A stretch of 64,000 nt of DNA from WLMZ01 sp038227995 (GCA_038227995.1 JBBRPP010000023.1:18651-82650); one strand, 5' to 3'; positions 35,382-44,329 are shown, numbered from the stretch's first letter. Translations and numbers: made by a program. The notes: generated from the sequence alone by a model not told the origin.

Positions 35382-36853
35382 GCGATCTCATGGGTGAGCG
35401 CAAGATGTTGATCGACGGTCGCCTGACCGATGGATCGAGTGGCCGCACGTTCGACAACATCAACCCGGCCACGGAGAAGGTGCTCGGTCCGGTGGCGGAT
35501 GGAACAGCCGCCGACATGCATGCGGCGATCGCTGCGGCCCGTCGCGCGTTCGACACGACCGACTGGTCGACGAACCACGAGTTCCGCAAGACATGCCTGC
35601 GACAGTTGCAGGCCGCGATCGAGTCCGAGCGCGAAGAGCTGCGTGCCGAGTTGGTGGCCGAGGTCGGCTGCCCGGTGCTCTCCACGTACGGTCCTCAGCT
35701 CGACGCACCGCTGCGCGAAGCACTCACGTGGCCTGCGGACATGATCGACACGTTCGCCTGGAGCCGCCCGCTCGAGCCGAAGGACGCGTTCGGCATGGGC
35801 GTCTTCACCGACCGCGAGGTGTGGAAGGAGCCGATCGGCGTCGTCGGGGTGATCGTCCCGTGGAACTTCCCGATCGAGATCATTCTCAACAAACTCGGAC
35901 CGGTCCTCGCGATGGGGAACACCTGTGTCATCAAGCCGGCACCGGACACCCCGTGGAACGCAACTCGGCTGGGACGGTTGATCGTCGAGAAGACCGACAT
36001 CCCCGCCGGTGTGGTGAACTTCGTCCTCGCCTCGGACCATCTCGTCGGCGAGGTGCTGACCACATCGCCACTCGTCGACCTCGTCGCGTTCACCGGCTCG
36101 ACTGCGACCGGCCGGCGCATCATGGCTGCTGCGGCCGAGACCGTGAAGCCCGTTTTCCTCGAACTGGGCGGTAAGTCCGTCAACCTCGTCCTCGAGGACG
36201 CAGACTTTGCCACCACAATTCCCGGTGCGGCCGGTGTCTGTTTCCACGCCGGCCAGGGCTGCGCGATGGCGACTAGGCTGTTGGTCCCGAAGTCGCGCTA
36301 CGACGAAGCCGTCGAACTCGCCCTGATGGGTTTCAGGGGCGTCACCTACGGCGATCCCACAGATGCGAGCAACCTGATGGGCCCGCTCGTCTCCAAGCGC
36401 CAACAGCAGCGCGTGCTCGACTACATCGGGCAAGGACGCGCCGAAGGAGCACGCGTGATGTGTGGCGGCGGCGTCCCCAGCCACTTGCCCGTCGGGTACT
36501 ACGTGGAGCCGACCCTGTTCGCAGACGTCGACAACTCGATGACCATCGCCCGCGAGGAGATCTTCGGGCCTGTACTGGTCATCATCGGGTTCGACGACGA
36601 CGACGATGCAGTCCGCATCGCCAACGACTCTCACTACGGTCTTTCCGGAGTGATCACCTCGGGCGACCTCGAGCGCGCCAAAGGCGTCGCTCGTCGAATC
36701 CGTACAGGAACGCTCGGGCTCAACGGCGGCAACTGGTACGGGGCCGACGCTCCGTTCGGCGGCTACAAGCAGTCCGGCATCGGACGGCAGTGCGGCATCG
36801 AGGGGCTGGAGATCTTCACCGAGACCAAGACTGTCGGTTGGCCGAGTGCCTGA
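35378..36853 (+). CDS. Aldehyde dehydrogenase (NAD(P)+)
   Basis: This 491-residue aldehyde dehydrogenase is complete: PWNFP at 161-165, the catalytic glutamate in LELGGKS (about 262) and the nucleophile cysteine in GQGCAMATRL (about 295), with EEIFGPV near the C-terminal third. It starts with GTG overlapping the P450 stop; an in-frame ATG lies 12 bases downstream. It oxidises an aldehyde to the acid, most simply the aldehyde made by the P450 pathway. A 10-bp inverted repeat over its stop codon probably ends the transcript. Confidence 0.92.
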   Translation: MSDLMGERKMLIDGRLTDGSSGRTFDNINPATEKVLGPVADGTAADMHAAIAAARRAFDTTDWSTNHEFRKTCLRQLQAAIESEREELRAELVAEVGCPVLSTYGPQLDAPLREALTWPADMIDTFAWSRPLEPKDAFGMGVFTDREVWKEPIGVVGVIVPWNFPIEIILNKLGPVLAMGNTCVIKPAPDTPWNATRLGRLIVEKTDIPAGVVNFVLASDHLVGEVLTTSPLVDLVAFTGSTATGRRIMAAAAETVKPVFLELGGKSVNLVLEDADFATTIPGAAGVCFHAGQGCAMATRLLVPKSRYDEAVELALMGFRGVTYGDPTDASNLMGPLVSKRQQQRVLDYIGQGRAEGARVMCGGGVPSHLPVGYYVEPTLFADVDNSMTIAREEIFGPVLVIIGFDDDDDAVRIANDSHYGLSGVITSGDLERAKGVARRIRTGTLGLNGGNWYGADAPFGGYKQSGIGRQCGIEGLEIFTETKTVGWPSA

Positions 36854-36874
36854 TCAGTCACCCGACTGATCAGG
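36849..36874. terminator. 10-bp inverted repeat between convergent operons
   Basis: CCTGATCAGT and ACTGATCAGG are perfect complements separated by CACCCG. The left arm includes the TGA of the aldehyde dehydrogenase gene. No T-tract follows, but the convergent position suits transcription termination for both sides. Confidence 0.5.
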
Positions 36875-36912
36875 TTCGTCACGCCCGCACCGGTTTGTTC
36901 CGGCGACGCCGG

Positions 36913-37815
36913 TCAGAGTGAAAACGGATCGTTGAGCTGGAACGGCACGTCGGCAAACCGGGCACCGTGCTCGGCGAGCTCCTCGATCGTCCAACGGCCG
37001 TCCTTTTCGATCTTGTCGATGATCGCCCACGGTTGGAAGAGGTGGACCTGGCCGCCGTACACGAGGAACGCGCGGCCGTTGATGGGGCACGACTCCGTGG
37101 CGAGGTACGCCACGAAGGGCGAGATGTTGGCGGCGTCCATGACATCGAAAGCCGACGGGTCCGCAGCAGCCGACGCGTCGCCACCCAACTGGGCGGTGAG
37201 GCGGGTGCGTGCCGCTGGGGCGATTGCATTGACCCGCACTCCGTACCGACCGAGTTCCTTGGACGCAATGATCGTCATCGCCGCGATCCCCATCTTCGCC
37301 GCCCCGTAGTTCGCCTGCCCCACGTTGCCGAACAGACCCGACGTGGAGCTGGTGTTGATCACCGACGCACTCACGTGAGCGCCCGTCTTTGCCTTGTCAC
37401 GCCAGTGTGCCGCGGCGAAATGCAGGGGCGCGAAATGACCCTTGAGGTGCACCTTGACCACCGAGTCCCACTCCTCCTCGCTCATGTTGGCAAGCATGCG
37501 GTCGCGGAGGATCCCTGCGTTGTTGACCAGGATGTCGACATCGCCATACGCGTCGATCGCCGAGCCGACGAGCCGCTCTGCCCCCTGCCAATCGGTCACG
37601 TCGTCATGGTTGGCGATCGCCTCACCACCAGCGGCGATGATTTCGGCGACCACCTGTTCAGCTGGCGATTCATCAGCGCCGGTACCCGTGGCCGAGCCGC
37701 CGAGGTCGTTGACGACCACCCGTGCGCCCTCCGATGCGAAAAAGAGCGCATGCTCCCGGCCAATGCCTCGCCCGGCGCCGGTGATGATCGCGACTCTTCC
37801 GTTCAGCGCGTTCAT
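36913..37815 (-). CDS. SDR oxidoreductase, MFE-2 (3R)-hydroxyacyl-CoA dehydrogenase-like
   Basis: This 300-residue protein has TGAGRGIGREHALFFASEGARVVVNDLGG at the N-terminus, an inserted loop (SATGTGADESPAEQVVAEI), NNAGILRDRMLANMSEEEWD and NYGAAK as the catalytic Tyr-Lys. The NDLGG plus insert and GILRDR segments are typical of the dehydrogenase domain of peroxisomal multifunctional enzyme type 2. That points to (3R)-hydroxyacyl-CoA oxidation and fits a MaoC-type hydratase partner such as 6750..7934. GGAG lies before the ATG. It overlaps the dehydrogenase gene at 37812. Confidence 0.87.
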   Translation of the reverse strand: MNALNGRVAIITGAGRGIGREHALFFASEGARVVVNDLGGSATGTGADESPAEQVVAEIIAAGGEAIANHDDVTDWQGAERLVGSAIDAYGDVDILVNNAGILRDRMLANMSEEEWDSVVKVHLKGHFAPLHFAAAHWRDKAKTGAHVSASVINTSSTSGLFGNVGQANYGAAKMGIAAMTIIASKELGRYGVRVNAIAPAARTRLTAQLGGDASAAADPSAFDVMDAANISPFVAYLATESCPINGRAFLVYGGQVHLFQPWAIIDKIEKDGRWTIEELAEHGARFADVPFQLNDPFSL

Positions 37816-39092
37816 GTGGTTGATCTCCTCGATGATGATGATGGCCCGCGACGGACGTCGCGATAGGGGACTTCGCGGTCAGCCGCGTACTCCCGCGGCA
37901 TGCCGAGCACACGCTCGCTGATGATGTTGCGCTGGATCTCGTTGCTGCCACCTCCGAGGGCGATGCCCTGGCGGGACAACGATGCCTGGCCGAGGACGCG
38001 TGCAGGATCCGGATCATCGCCGGACGGCCACGTCACGCCCTCGACGCCCGCGAGCTCCAGCCCGATCTCGGCACGGTCGATCGACACGTTGGCTCCGAAC
38101 AGCTTGATGATGGAGCTGCACGGAGGGACCATCTTGCCGGTCGTCACACCCGTGGTGATCCGGTCGACGAGTTGTGATCGCACGAGCTGATCGACGTGGG
38201 CGCGTGCGACCAGCTCGCGAACGCGTCCGTCGTGTTCCACGCCCGAGGCCCTGGCGATCGCAACGAGTTGATCGCCGTCGCTCGTGGACTCGTGCCCTGT
38301 CGAGCGGCCACTGGTGAACGGTGACCCACCGCCGACCGCATTGCGTTCGTGGACCAGCAAGCGCGTGGTGACGGTCCAACCGTCATCGATCTCGCCGACC
38401 ACGTCGGCGACCGGGATCTGCACGTCGTCGAAGAACTCCTGGCAGAATTCCATCGTTCCATCGACCTGGCGGATCTGATCGACCTGGATGCCGGGCTGGT
38501 GGATCTTGACGATGAACATCGTCAGGCCACGGTGTTTGGGCACGTCCCAGTTCGTACGCGCGAGACACATCGCATAGTCGCTGACATACGCCGACGAACT
38601 CCAGATCTTTGAACCGCTGAGCACGAAGACATCGCCGTCGCGATCCCCCCTCGTCAAGCACCCGGCGAGATCCGAACCGCCGCTCGGCTCGGAGAGGAAC
38701 TGCACCCACAGCTCGTCGCCTCGAAGAATGGCCGGCAAGTGACGCAACTTCTGCCCATGGGTTCCAAAATCGACAAGGGTCGCAGCGAGGATGCCGAACG
38801 TCGGAACGTTCATCGACACAGGCATGTCGTACGGCATGGACTCCTCGGTGAAGGCGTGTTGGTACTCCACGGGGAGACCGAGACCGCCGTATTCGGCCGG
38901 GAAGCAGATGCCGGCGAATCCCCCGTCCCACAAACGACGCTGCAGCACGCGCTCGACGTCGAACCTGCCCTCCCTGGTGCGGTCGGCCATCTGGGCAGGC
39001 GGCATGTTCTCGGCAAGCCAGGCGCGAGCTCGAACGCGAAACGCGTCGACAGACTCGAGGGGGTCGGGCGAGATGGTCGACGAAATGCTCAT
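37812..39092 (-). CDS. Acyl-CoA dehydrogenase (pair member A)
   Basis: This large-type dehydrogenase has 426 residues, including WVQFLSEPSGGSDLAGCLTR near 135, GSKIWSSSAYVSDYAMCLAR, and a C-terminal ALGGGSNEIQRNIISERVLGMP. The LSEPSGGSD variant and the ~35 extra residues compared with the other A-members mark it as a separate subgroup. It overlaps both neighbours by four bases (39089-39092 and 37812-37815), so dehydrogenase B, dehydrogenase A and SDR form one tightly coupled operon. Confidence 0.89.
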   Translation of the reverse strand: MSISSTISPDPLESVDAFRVRARAWLAENMPPAQMADRTREGRFDVERVLQRRLWDGGFAGICFPAEYGGLGLPVEYQHAFTEESMPYDMPVSMNVPTFGILAATLVDFGTHGQKLRHLPAILRGDELWVQFLSEPSGGSDLAGCLTRGDRDGDVFVLSGSKIWSSSAYVSDYAMCLARTNWDVPKHRGLTMFIVKIHQPGIQVDQIRQVDGTMEFCQEFFDDVQIPVADVVGEIDDGWTVTTRLLVHERNAVGGGSPFTSGRSTGHESTSDGDQLVAIARASGVEHDGRVRELVARAHVDQLVRSQLVDRITTGVTTGKMVPPCSSIIKLFGANVSIDRAEIGLELAGVEGVTWPSGDDPDPARVLGQASLSRQGIALGGGSNEIQRNIISERVLGMPREYAADREVPYRDVRRGPSSSSRRSTT

Positions 39093-40219
39093 GCCGGTAC
39101 TCCGAACGCGATCGTGGCGATGCGCTCCGCGTGCTCGGACGGCGTTCCGTACATCGCCCGATTGACGGTGGCACGTCTGAGGTAGAGGTGGATGTCGTGC
39201 TCCCAGGTGACGCCGATGCCTCCGTGCATCTGCACACAGTCCTGAATGATCTGAGTCGCCCGAGGGCCGATGTACACCTTGGCCGCGCTCACCAGTTCGG
39301 CGGCGTCAGGTCTGCCAGCGGCAACGGCGCGAGCTGCGGCGGTCGCCGTGGCGCAGCACGCTTCCAGCCAGATCTTCATATCGGCGAAGCGATGCTTGAG
39401 CGCCTGGTACGACGCCAGCGGCCGCCCGAACGAATAGCGATCGGCAACGTACTCCAGCGTCATCTCGAAGACACGGGAGACGACCCCCACCGTTTCGGCA
39501 CACTGGACCGCCGCTGCGACCAACATCTGGAGTTCGAGATCATCGTGCGCCCGATCGGCAGTCGAGACAACCGCTGACATGGGCACACGGACATGATCGC
39601 AATCGATCCTCGCGAAACGGCGGACGAGGTCGAGGCCGCCCATCGGTGTGGCCGTGAGACCCGGCGCGTCCGACGGAACGATGACCTGGATCAGCCCATC
39701 GCCGGACTGAGCGCTGACGAGCAGGTGACTGGCCTGGGCGCCGGCTTCGATCGGCTGCTTCGAGCCTGTGATGACGAGATGGTCACCATCCACAGTGGCG
39801 GTGGTCGCAACGTTGCCCCAACCACGCCCGCTCTCGGCGTGAGCCCACGACGCGACCGCTTCGCCGGCGAGCAGTGCGTTCAGCAGTTCGGCATGCTCGC
39901 CACCGGCCGGTGAGCGGCCCAGGGCGAACGCAACGATGTTGGTGGGCACGAGCGGCCCGGGCGCAACGAGACGACCCATCTCCTCGGCCACGAGCACGAG
40001 GTCGGCCAGCCCGAACTCGCTGAGCGAGCCGCCACCAAGGGCCTCCGGGACGAGCATCGAGACCCATCCGAGCTCGGCGCCCCGCCTCCACATCGCGCGA
40101 TCGAATCCATCGGCGCTCGACACGAGTGCACGCGTCGCTGAGATCGGCGACTGGGCGCCCAGGAACTTGTGGGTCGTCTGCCTGAACTCCTCCTGCTCGT
40201 CACTCAGTACCAGTTCCAT
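39089..40219 (-). CDS. Acyl-CoA dehydrogenase (pair member B)
   Basis: This 376-residue dehydrogenase begins MELVLSDEQEEFRQTTHKFL. It carries DRYSFGRPLASYQALKHRFADM and QMHGGIGVTWEHDIHLYLRRA, the small-subunit pattern, with no GGSNEIQRN ending. The ATG at 40219 is preceded by a G-rich ribosome site. The frame is open to 40306, but that part would run across the operator and into the divergent gene. It leads the leftward operon behind operator copy 7 and is the third overlapping dehydrogenase pair of the window. Confidence 0.88.
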   Translation of the reverse strand: MELVLSDEQEEFRQTTHKFLGAQSPISATRALVSSADGFDRAMWRRGAELGWVSMLVPEALGGGSLSEFGLADLVLVAEEMGRLVAPGPLVPTNIVAFALGRSPAGGEHAELLNALLAGEAVASWAHAESGRGWGNVATTATVDGDHLVITGSKQPIEAGAQASHLLVSAQSGDGLIQVIVPSDAPGLTATPMGGLDLVRRFARIDCDHVRVPMSAVVSTADRAHDDLELQMLVAAAVQCAETVGVVSRVFEMTLEYVADRYSFGRPLASYQALKHRFADMKIWLEACCATATAAARAVAAGRPDAAELVSAAKVYIGPRATQIIQDCVQMHGGIGVTWEHDIHLYLRRATVNRAMYGTPSEHAERIATIAFGVPA

Positions 40220-40265
40220 CACACCCCCATGCTTGCCATGTTCGGCATCACGATTATATAGTCTT

Positions 40266-40280
40266 CTAACAATCACGTCA
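40266..40280 (+). promoter_or_regulatory. CTAAC-N6-GTCA operator, copy 7
   Basis: CTAACAATCACGTCA in the 80-bp divergent gap between the dehydrogenase (start 40219) and the amidohydrolase (start 40300). At 19 bp from the rightward start it would sit over that promoter's core or leader. Confidence 0.77.
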
Positions 40281-40299
40281 TAATTGTGGAGGGGACGCC

Positions 40300-41490
40300 A
40301 TGCCATCTCGCCAGCTGGGCTTTCCGGTGTTCGACGCAGACAACCATCTGTATGAGACCCGGGAGGCGCTGACCAAGTTCCTTCCGTCCGATTACGCAGG
40401 ACTCATCGATTACGTCGACGTGCGTGGACGCACCAAGATCGCAGTCAACGGACACGTCAGCGAGTACATCCCGAACCCGACGTTCGAGCGGGTCGCGGCA
40501 CCCGGCGCGCAGGAGGACTACTTTCGACATGGCAATCCGGAGGGCAAGTCGCGGCGCGAGATCATGGGCAAGGCGATTGTCGCTCCTGCAGCGTTTCGCG
40601 AGCCCGGGCCTCGGATCGAGCTGATGGATGAACTCGGCATCGACCGCGCGCTGATGTGGCCGACGCTCGCCAGTCTCCTCGAGGAGCGGTTGCGCGACGA
40701 TCCTGACGCGACGCACGCAGCGATCCATTCGTTGAACGAGTGGATGTACGAGACGTGGACGTTCAACTTCGAGAACCGCATCTTCCCCACAGCTGTCATC
40801 ACACTGCCGATCGTCACCGAGGCGATTAAAGAGCTGGAGTGGGTGCTCGAACGAGGTGCGAAGGTCATCCTCGTTCGACCCGCACCCGTTCCGGGCCTGC
40901 GCGGTCCTCGCTCGTTTGCTTTACCGGAGTTCGATCCCTTCTGGAAGCTCGTCGAAGAGACCGACATCGTCGTTGGGATGCACGCCTCCGACAGCGGGTA
41001 CCAACGGCACTTGAACGAGTGGGAAGGAGTGCGCAACGAGATGACCCCGTTCAAGGGCGGTTCGGGATTCGCGGCGATCGTGCAGCTCCAGCACCGCGCG
41101 ATCGTCGACACGATTGCTTCGGCGATCGGTCACGGTCTGTGCAGCAGGTTCCCTCGTCTGAAGATCGCCCCTGTCGAGAACGGCAGCGGTTGGGTTCGCT
41201 CGTTGATCCACGACATGGGCACGGCGTACGCGACGAACCCGCACATCTTCGCGGAGGATCCGGTCGCGGTCTTCAAGCGGAACATCTTCGTCCATCCCTT
41301 CCACGAGGAGGACCCTGTCGGCCTCGTGGAGCTGCTCGGCGCCGACAACGTCCTGTTCGGCTCGGACTACCCGCATCCAGAGGGCATGTCAGACCCGATC
41401 ACGTTCGTCGACGACCTGGTTGGACTGCCCGAAGACACCATCGCCAAGGTGATGGGTGGCAACCTCGCACGACTCATGAACGTGGCCTGA
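40300..41490 (+). CDS. COG2159-type amidohydrolase (paralogue of 15192..16409)
   Basis: This 396-residue enzyme has the metal motif DADNH at 12-16, GMHASDSGYQRHLNEWEG, APVENGSGWVRSL and LFGSDYPHPEG. It matches the protein at 15192 almost throughout; the most visible changes are in the segment after GFAAIV and at the C-terminus. GGAGGGGA precedes the ATG. Here it is followed after five bases by a P450 gene, whereas the twin is followed by a ferredoxin gene, as if a P450/ferredoxin set was divided between two duplicated loci. The reaction is unknown. Confidence 0.86.
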   Translation: MPSRQLGFPVFDADNHLYETREALTKFLPSDYAGLIDYVDVRGRTKIAVNGHVSEYIPNPTFERVAAPGAQEDYFRHGNPEGKSRREIMGKAIVAPAAFREPGPRIELMDELGIDRALMWPTLASLLEERLRDDPDATHAAIHSLNEWMYETWTFNFENRIFPTAVITLPIVTEAIKELEWVLERGAKVILVRPAPVPGLRGPRSFALPEFDPFWKLVEETDIVVGMHASDSGYQRHLNEWEGVRNEMTPFKGGSGFAAIVQLQHRAIVDTIASAIGHGLCSRFPRLKIAPVENGSGWVRSLIHDMGTAYATNPHIFAEDPVAVFKRNIFVHPFHEEDPVGLVELLGADNVLFGSDYPHPEGMSDPITFVDDLVGLPEDTIAKVMGGNLARLMNVA

Positions 41491-41495
41491 GCGCG

Positions 41496-42716
41496 ATGCA
41501 GTTCGACCCCTTCAGCGAGGAGTACTACGAGAATCCCTACGAGATCTACCGGTGGCTGCGCGAGGAAGCACCTGCATACCACAACGAGGAGCTCGGATTC
41601 TGGGCAGTCTCACGCTACGACGACTGCGTCGAGGCCCATCGCGACGTGGCCACCTACACGTCGACACGCGGGCTCACACTCGATCAGCTGCGCAGCGCCG
41701 AGTTCGGTTCGATCGTCGAGCAGGTGAACTCGATGATCATGATGGACCCGCCGCAGCATCATCGAATGCGGCGGCTCGTCAGCAAGGCGTTCACGCCTCG
41801 AGCGATCGCATCATGGGAACCGGTGGTGGTCGATGTGATCTCACGCATCCTGGACGGTCTCGCCGACCGCGACGCGTTCGACGCTGTCGTCGACTTCGCC
41901 GGGCCGTTCCCGATCGACGTCATCGCCGAGATCGTCGGCGTGCCCAAGGCTGACCGCAGCACGGTGCGACGTTGGACCGACGAGATGCTCGAGCGCGAGG
42001 TCGGCAATCCCTTCCCCACCGAGCGCGGCATGCTGGCCGGCATGTCAGCGGCGCAGTACTACCTCGACCTCGTGGCCGATCGACGGACGACCATTCTGGA
42101 TTACGCCGAGGATGACACCGACATGATCGGGCATCTCCTCGCCGTCGAGATCGTGCGCGACGATGGCGAGGTCGATCACCTTGCAGACGACGAGATCGCC
42201 AGCTTCATCGGCTTGCTGACGGCTGCCGGCGCAGAGACGGTGACCAAGCTCGTCGGCAACGCGATCGTCACCTTTGCCGAATGGCCGGATCAGCTCGCCG
42301 TCCTGCAGGACACCCCGTCCATCGCTGCCTCGGCGGTCGAGGAAATGCTTCGATGGCGGGCACCATCGCAGTACCAGGGGCGCTACAGCGTCGCCGACAA
42401 GGACTGGCACGGCGTGACCATTCCTGCCGGCCAACCTGTACTGATCGTGACCGGCGCTGCCAACCGCGACCCGCGGGCGTACGACGATCCGGACCGTCTA
42501 GACATCACCCGCCAGGCTGCGCCCGGGATCACGTTCGGCTACGGCATCCATCACTGCATCGGTGCCCATCTCGCCCGGCTCGAGGGACGCACTGCATTTA
42601 CCGAGCTCTACCGCCGCTGGCCGAACCTCGAAGTCGATCTCGAGCACGTCGAATACGTGCGGATGACGAATGTCGCCGGTCCGTCCACCGTGCCCGTCCA
42701 CGCGGGCAACGGCTGA
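41496..42716 (+). CDS. Cytochrome P450
   Basis: This P450 has 406 residues. The I-helix motif is LTAAGAETVTK, EMLRWRAPSQYQGR is the ExxR region, and the haem loop FGYGIHHCIG puts the ligand cysteine at about 354. N-terminal YYENPYEIYRWLREEAPAYHN is typical of soluble actinobacterial P450s such as the CYP families acting on terpenoid and steroid-like substrates. The ATG at 41496 starts five bases after the amidohydrolase stop, so the genes are coupled. It differs clearly from the P450 at 34212 and is not a recent duplicate. Confidence 0.9.
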   Translation: MQFDPFSEEYYENPYEIYRWLREEAPAYHNEELGFWAVSRYDDCVEAHRDVATYTSTRGLTLDQLRSAEFGSIVEQVNSMIMMDPPQHHRMRRLVSKAFTPRAIASWEPVVVDVISRILDGLADRDAFDAVVDFAGPFPIDVIAEIVGVPKADRSTVRRWTDEMLEREVGNPFPTERGMLAGMSAAQYYLDLVADRRTTILDYAEDDTDMIGHLLAVEIVRDDGEVDHLADDEIASFIGLLTAAGAETVTKLVGNAIVTFAEWPDQLAVLQDTPSIAASAVEEMLRWRAPSQYQGRYSVADKDWHGVTIPAGQPVLIVTGAANRDPRAYDDPDRLDITRQAAPGITFGYGIHHCIGAHLARLEGRTAFTELYRRWPNLEVDLEHVEYVRMTNVAGPSTVPVHAGNG

Positions 42717-42725
42717 CAGGGAACT

Positions 42726-43919
42726 TCAGCCCTCTCGGGTGAGCAGCATCGCTCCGGCGATCGGCCCGCCGCCGTTGCCGACTGCAGCAACCTCGACCGA
42801 GCCCGGCACCTGCCGAGCACCGGCCCCACCTCGCAGCTGTAGGCACGCTTCGTGGATGAACCCGAAGCCGTGCAATCTGCCGGCGGACAGCTGACCGCCA
42901 TGGGTGTTCAACGGCAGTTCGCCATCGAGCGCGATGCGATAACCACCCTCGATGAACGGACCGGACTCGCCTTTGGCGCAGAACCCGAGCGCTTCCAACC
43001 AAGTCATCGCCAGAAAGCTGAACCCATCGTAGAGCTCAGCGACATCGACATCGGCAGGCTTCAAATCGGTCCTCGTCCACAGATGCGCACCCGCATCGCG
43101 CGCACCCATCGTCGTCATGTCCTCGAACTGGTCCCACGACGGCCGACCGCGCAACGCGGTCCCGACTGCTTCGACCCGGGCAACAGGATGATCGACGTCA
43201 CGAGCATGCTCAGCTGTCGAGACGATCAGCGCCGTCGAACCGTCGACGGGAGCGTCACAATCGAATAGCCGAAATGGAGTGGTGATCATCCTCGACGCGA
43301 AATAGTCGTCGAGTGTCATCGGATCGGTGTAGACGGCCTTCGGATTCAACGCCGCGTTCTTGCGCGCGTTGATCGGAATCATCGCCATTTGCTCGGCCGT
43401 CGTGCCGAACTCGTGGAAATGCCGTTGAGCATTGAGGGCCAACCAATTCGCCGCGGAGTATGCACGGAACGGCAGGCTCCACTGCATCACGCCGGACACC
43501 CCCTGTCGTCCATTGCCGACACCGATCCCCTGCCGGCCCCCGGAGCCCTGGGCCGTTGACTCCGTCACCGTGCGATAGACCAGCACGTGGCGCGCCAACC
43601 CTGCCCCTACAGCGAGCACCGCATTGACGACAGCGGCGAGCTGAGCCGCGCCCTCTGGACCCCCACTGTGCCAGTTAACTTGCAAGCGCAGTGCGTCCTG
43701 CACTTCGGGAGTGCCCGGCCCGGCGAAGCCGGAGGGTGCTCCGCCTCCACCACCGGGATATGTCGAGATACCGTCGATGTCTGCAGTGGTGAGCCCAGCG
43801 TCGGCGATGGCCTCTCGAGCGGCGTCAAGGGTGAGATCCAAAGCGCCCCGTTGGAGGCGTCGTCCGACGGCGGACTGACCGATGCCGGAAATGATGGAAC
43901 GTCGCTCGAAGCCCGTCAT
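42726..43919 (-). CDS. Thiolase-fold protein, Ltp2-like (probable retro-aldolase subunit)
   Basis: This 397-residue thiolase-like protein has SGIGQSAVGRR at the N-terminus, DVAELYDGFSFLAMTWLEALG, and LPLNTHGGQLSAGRLHGFGFI. The nucleophilic cysteine of true thiolases is not seen; the YDGF tyrosine and the NTHGG histidine match lipid-transfer-protein-type thiolases. Ltp2 in mycobacteria is a steroid side-chain aldolase that needs a DUF35 partner, and a DUF35 gene overlaps this one upstream (ATGA at 43916). C-C cleavage of a tertiary hydroxyacyl-CoA is therefore the preferred role, by inference. Confidence 0.83.
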   Translation of the reverse strand: MTGFERRSIISGIGQSAVGRRLQRGALDLTLDAAREAIADAGLTTADIDGISTYPGGGGGAPSGFAGPGTPEVQDALRLQVNWHSGGPEGAAQLAAVVNAVLAVGAGLARHVLVYRTVTESTAQGSGGRQGIGVGNGRQGVSGVMQWSLPFRAYSAANWLALNAQRHFHEFGTTAEQMAMIPINARKNAALNPKAVYTDPMTLDDYFASRMITTPFRLFDCDAPVDGSTALIVSTAEHARDVDHPVARVEAVGTALRGRPSWDQFEDMTTMGARDAGAHLWTRTDLKPADVDVAELYDGFSFLAMTWLEALGFCAKGESGPFIEGGYRIALDGELPLNTHGGQLSAGRLHGFGFIHEACLQLRGGAGARQVPGSVEVAAVGNGGGPIAGAMLLTREG

Positions 43920-44329
43920 CGATCGACTCCTACGAACATCGGCAAGAACACATCGTCGTGCTGCTCGAAGCGGACTGTGACCGGGAGGCCGATCCTGACC
44001 TGTTCGATGTCGGTGTCGACGATGTTCGTTGTCAGCCGGAGTCCTTCCTGCTCGTCGAGTGCGACGAGAGCGATCACATAGGTGGCCGGATCACCATCCC
44101 ATGGTTGGTGGTTGATGGTGAACGAAAAGACTTCGCCCCGTCCGCTGACGACCTCCGGGGCGAGATGTCGCCCTGCACAAATGGGGCACGTCGGCACTGG
44201 GGGATGCACGTACTGGCCACAATCACCGCAACGCAGAAAGCGAAGGCGATCATCGGCTCCCGACGTCCAGAAGAACCGGTTCTCCTCGTCGATTTCGGGC
44301 AGAACACGAAACGTTCCAGCGCTGATCAT
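43916..44329 (-). CDS. DUF35 OB-fold/zinc-ribbon protein (partner of Ltp2-like protein)
   Basis: This 137-residue protein has an N-terminal helix, a rubredoxin-like zinc ribbon with paired cysteines in CGDCGQ and CPICAGR (about residues 34-54), and an OB-fold with VFSFTINHQPWDGD. DUF35 proteins bind acyl-CoA and complete the active site of Ltp2-type aldolases or thiolases. The start at ATG 44329 has GAGGA directly adjacent, which is closer than usual, so a nearby alternative start is possible. It opens a two-gene leftward operon behind operator copy 8, divergent from the double-TetR gene. Confidence 0.85.
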   Translation of the reverse strand: MISAGTFRVLPEIDEENRFFWTSGADDRLRFLRCGDCGQYVHPPVPTCPICAGRHLAPEVVSGRGEVFSFTINHQPWDGDPATYVIALVALDEQEGLRLTTNIVDTDIEQVRIGLPVTVRFEQHDDVFLPMFVGVDR

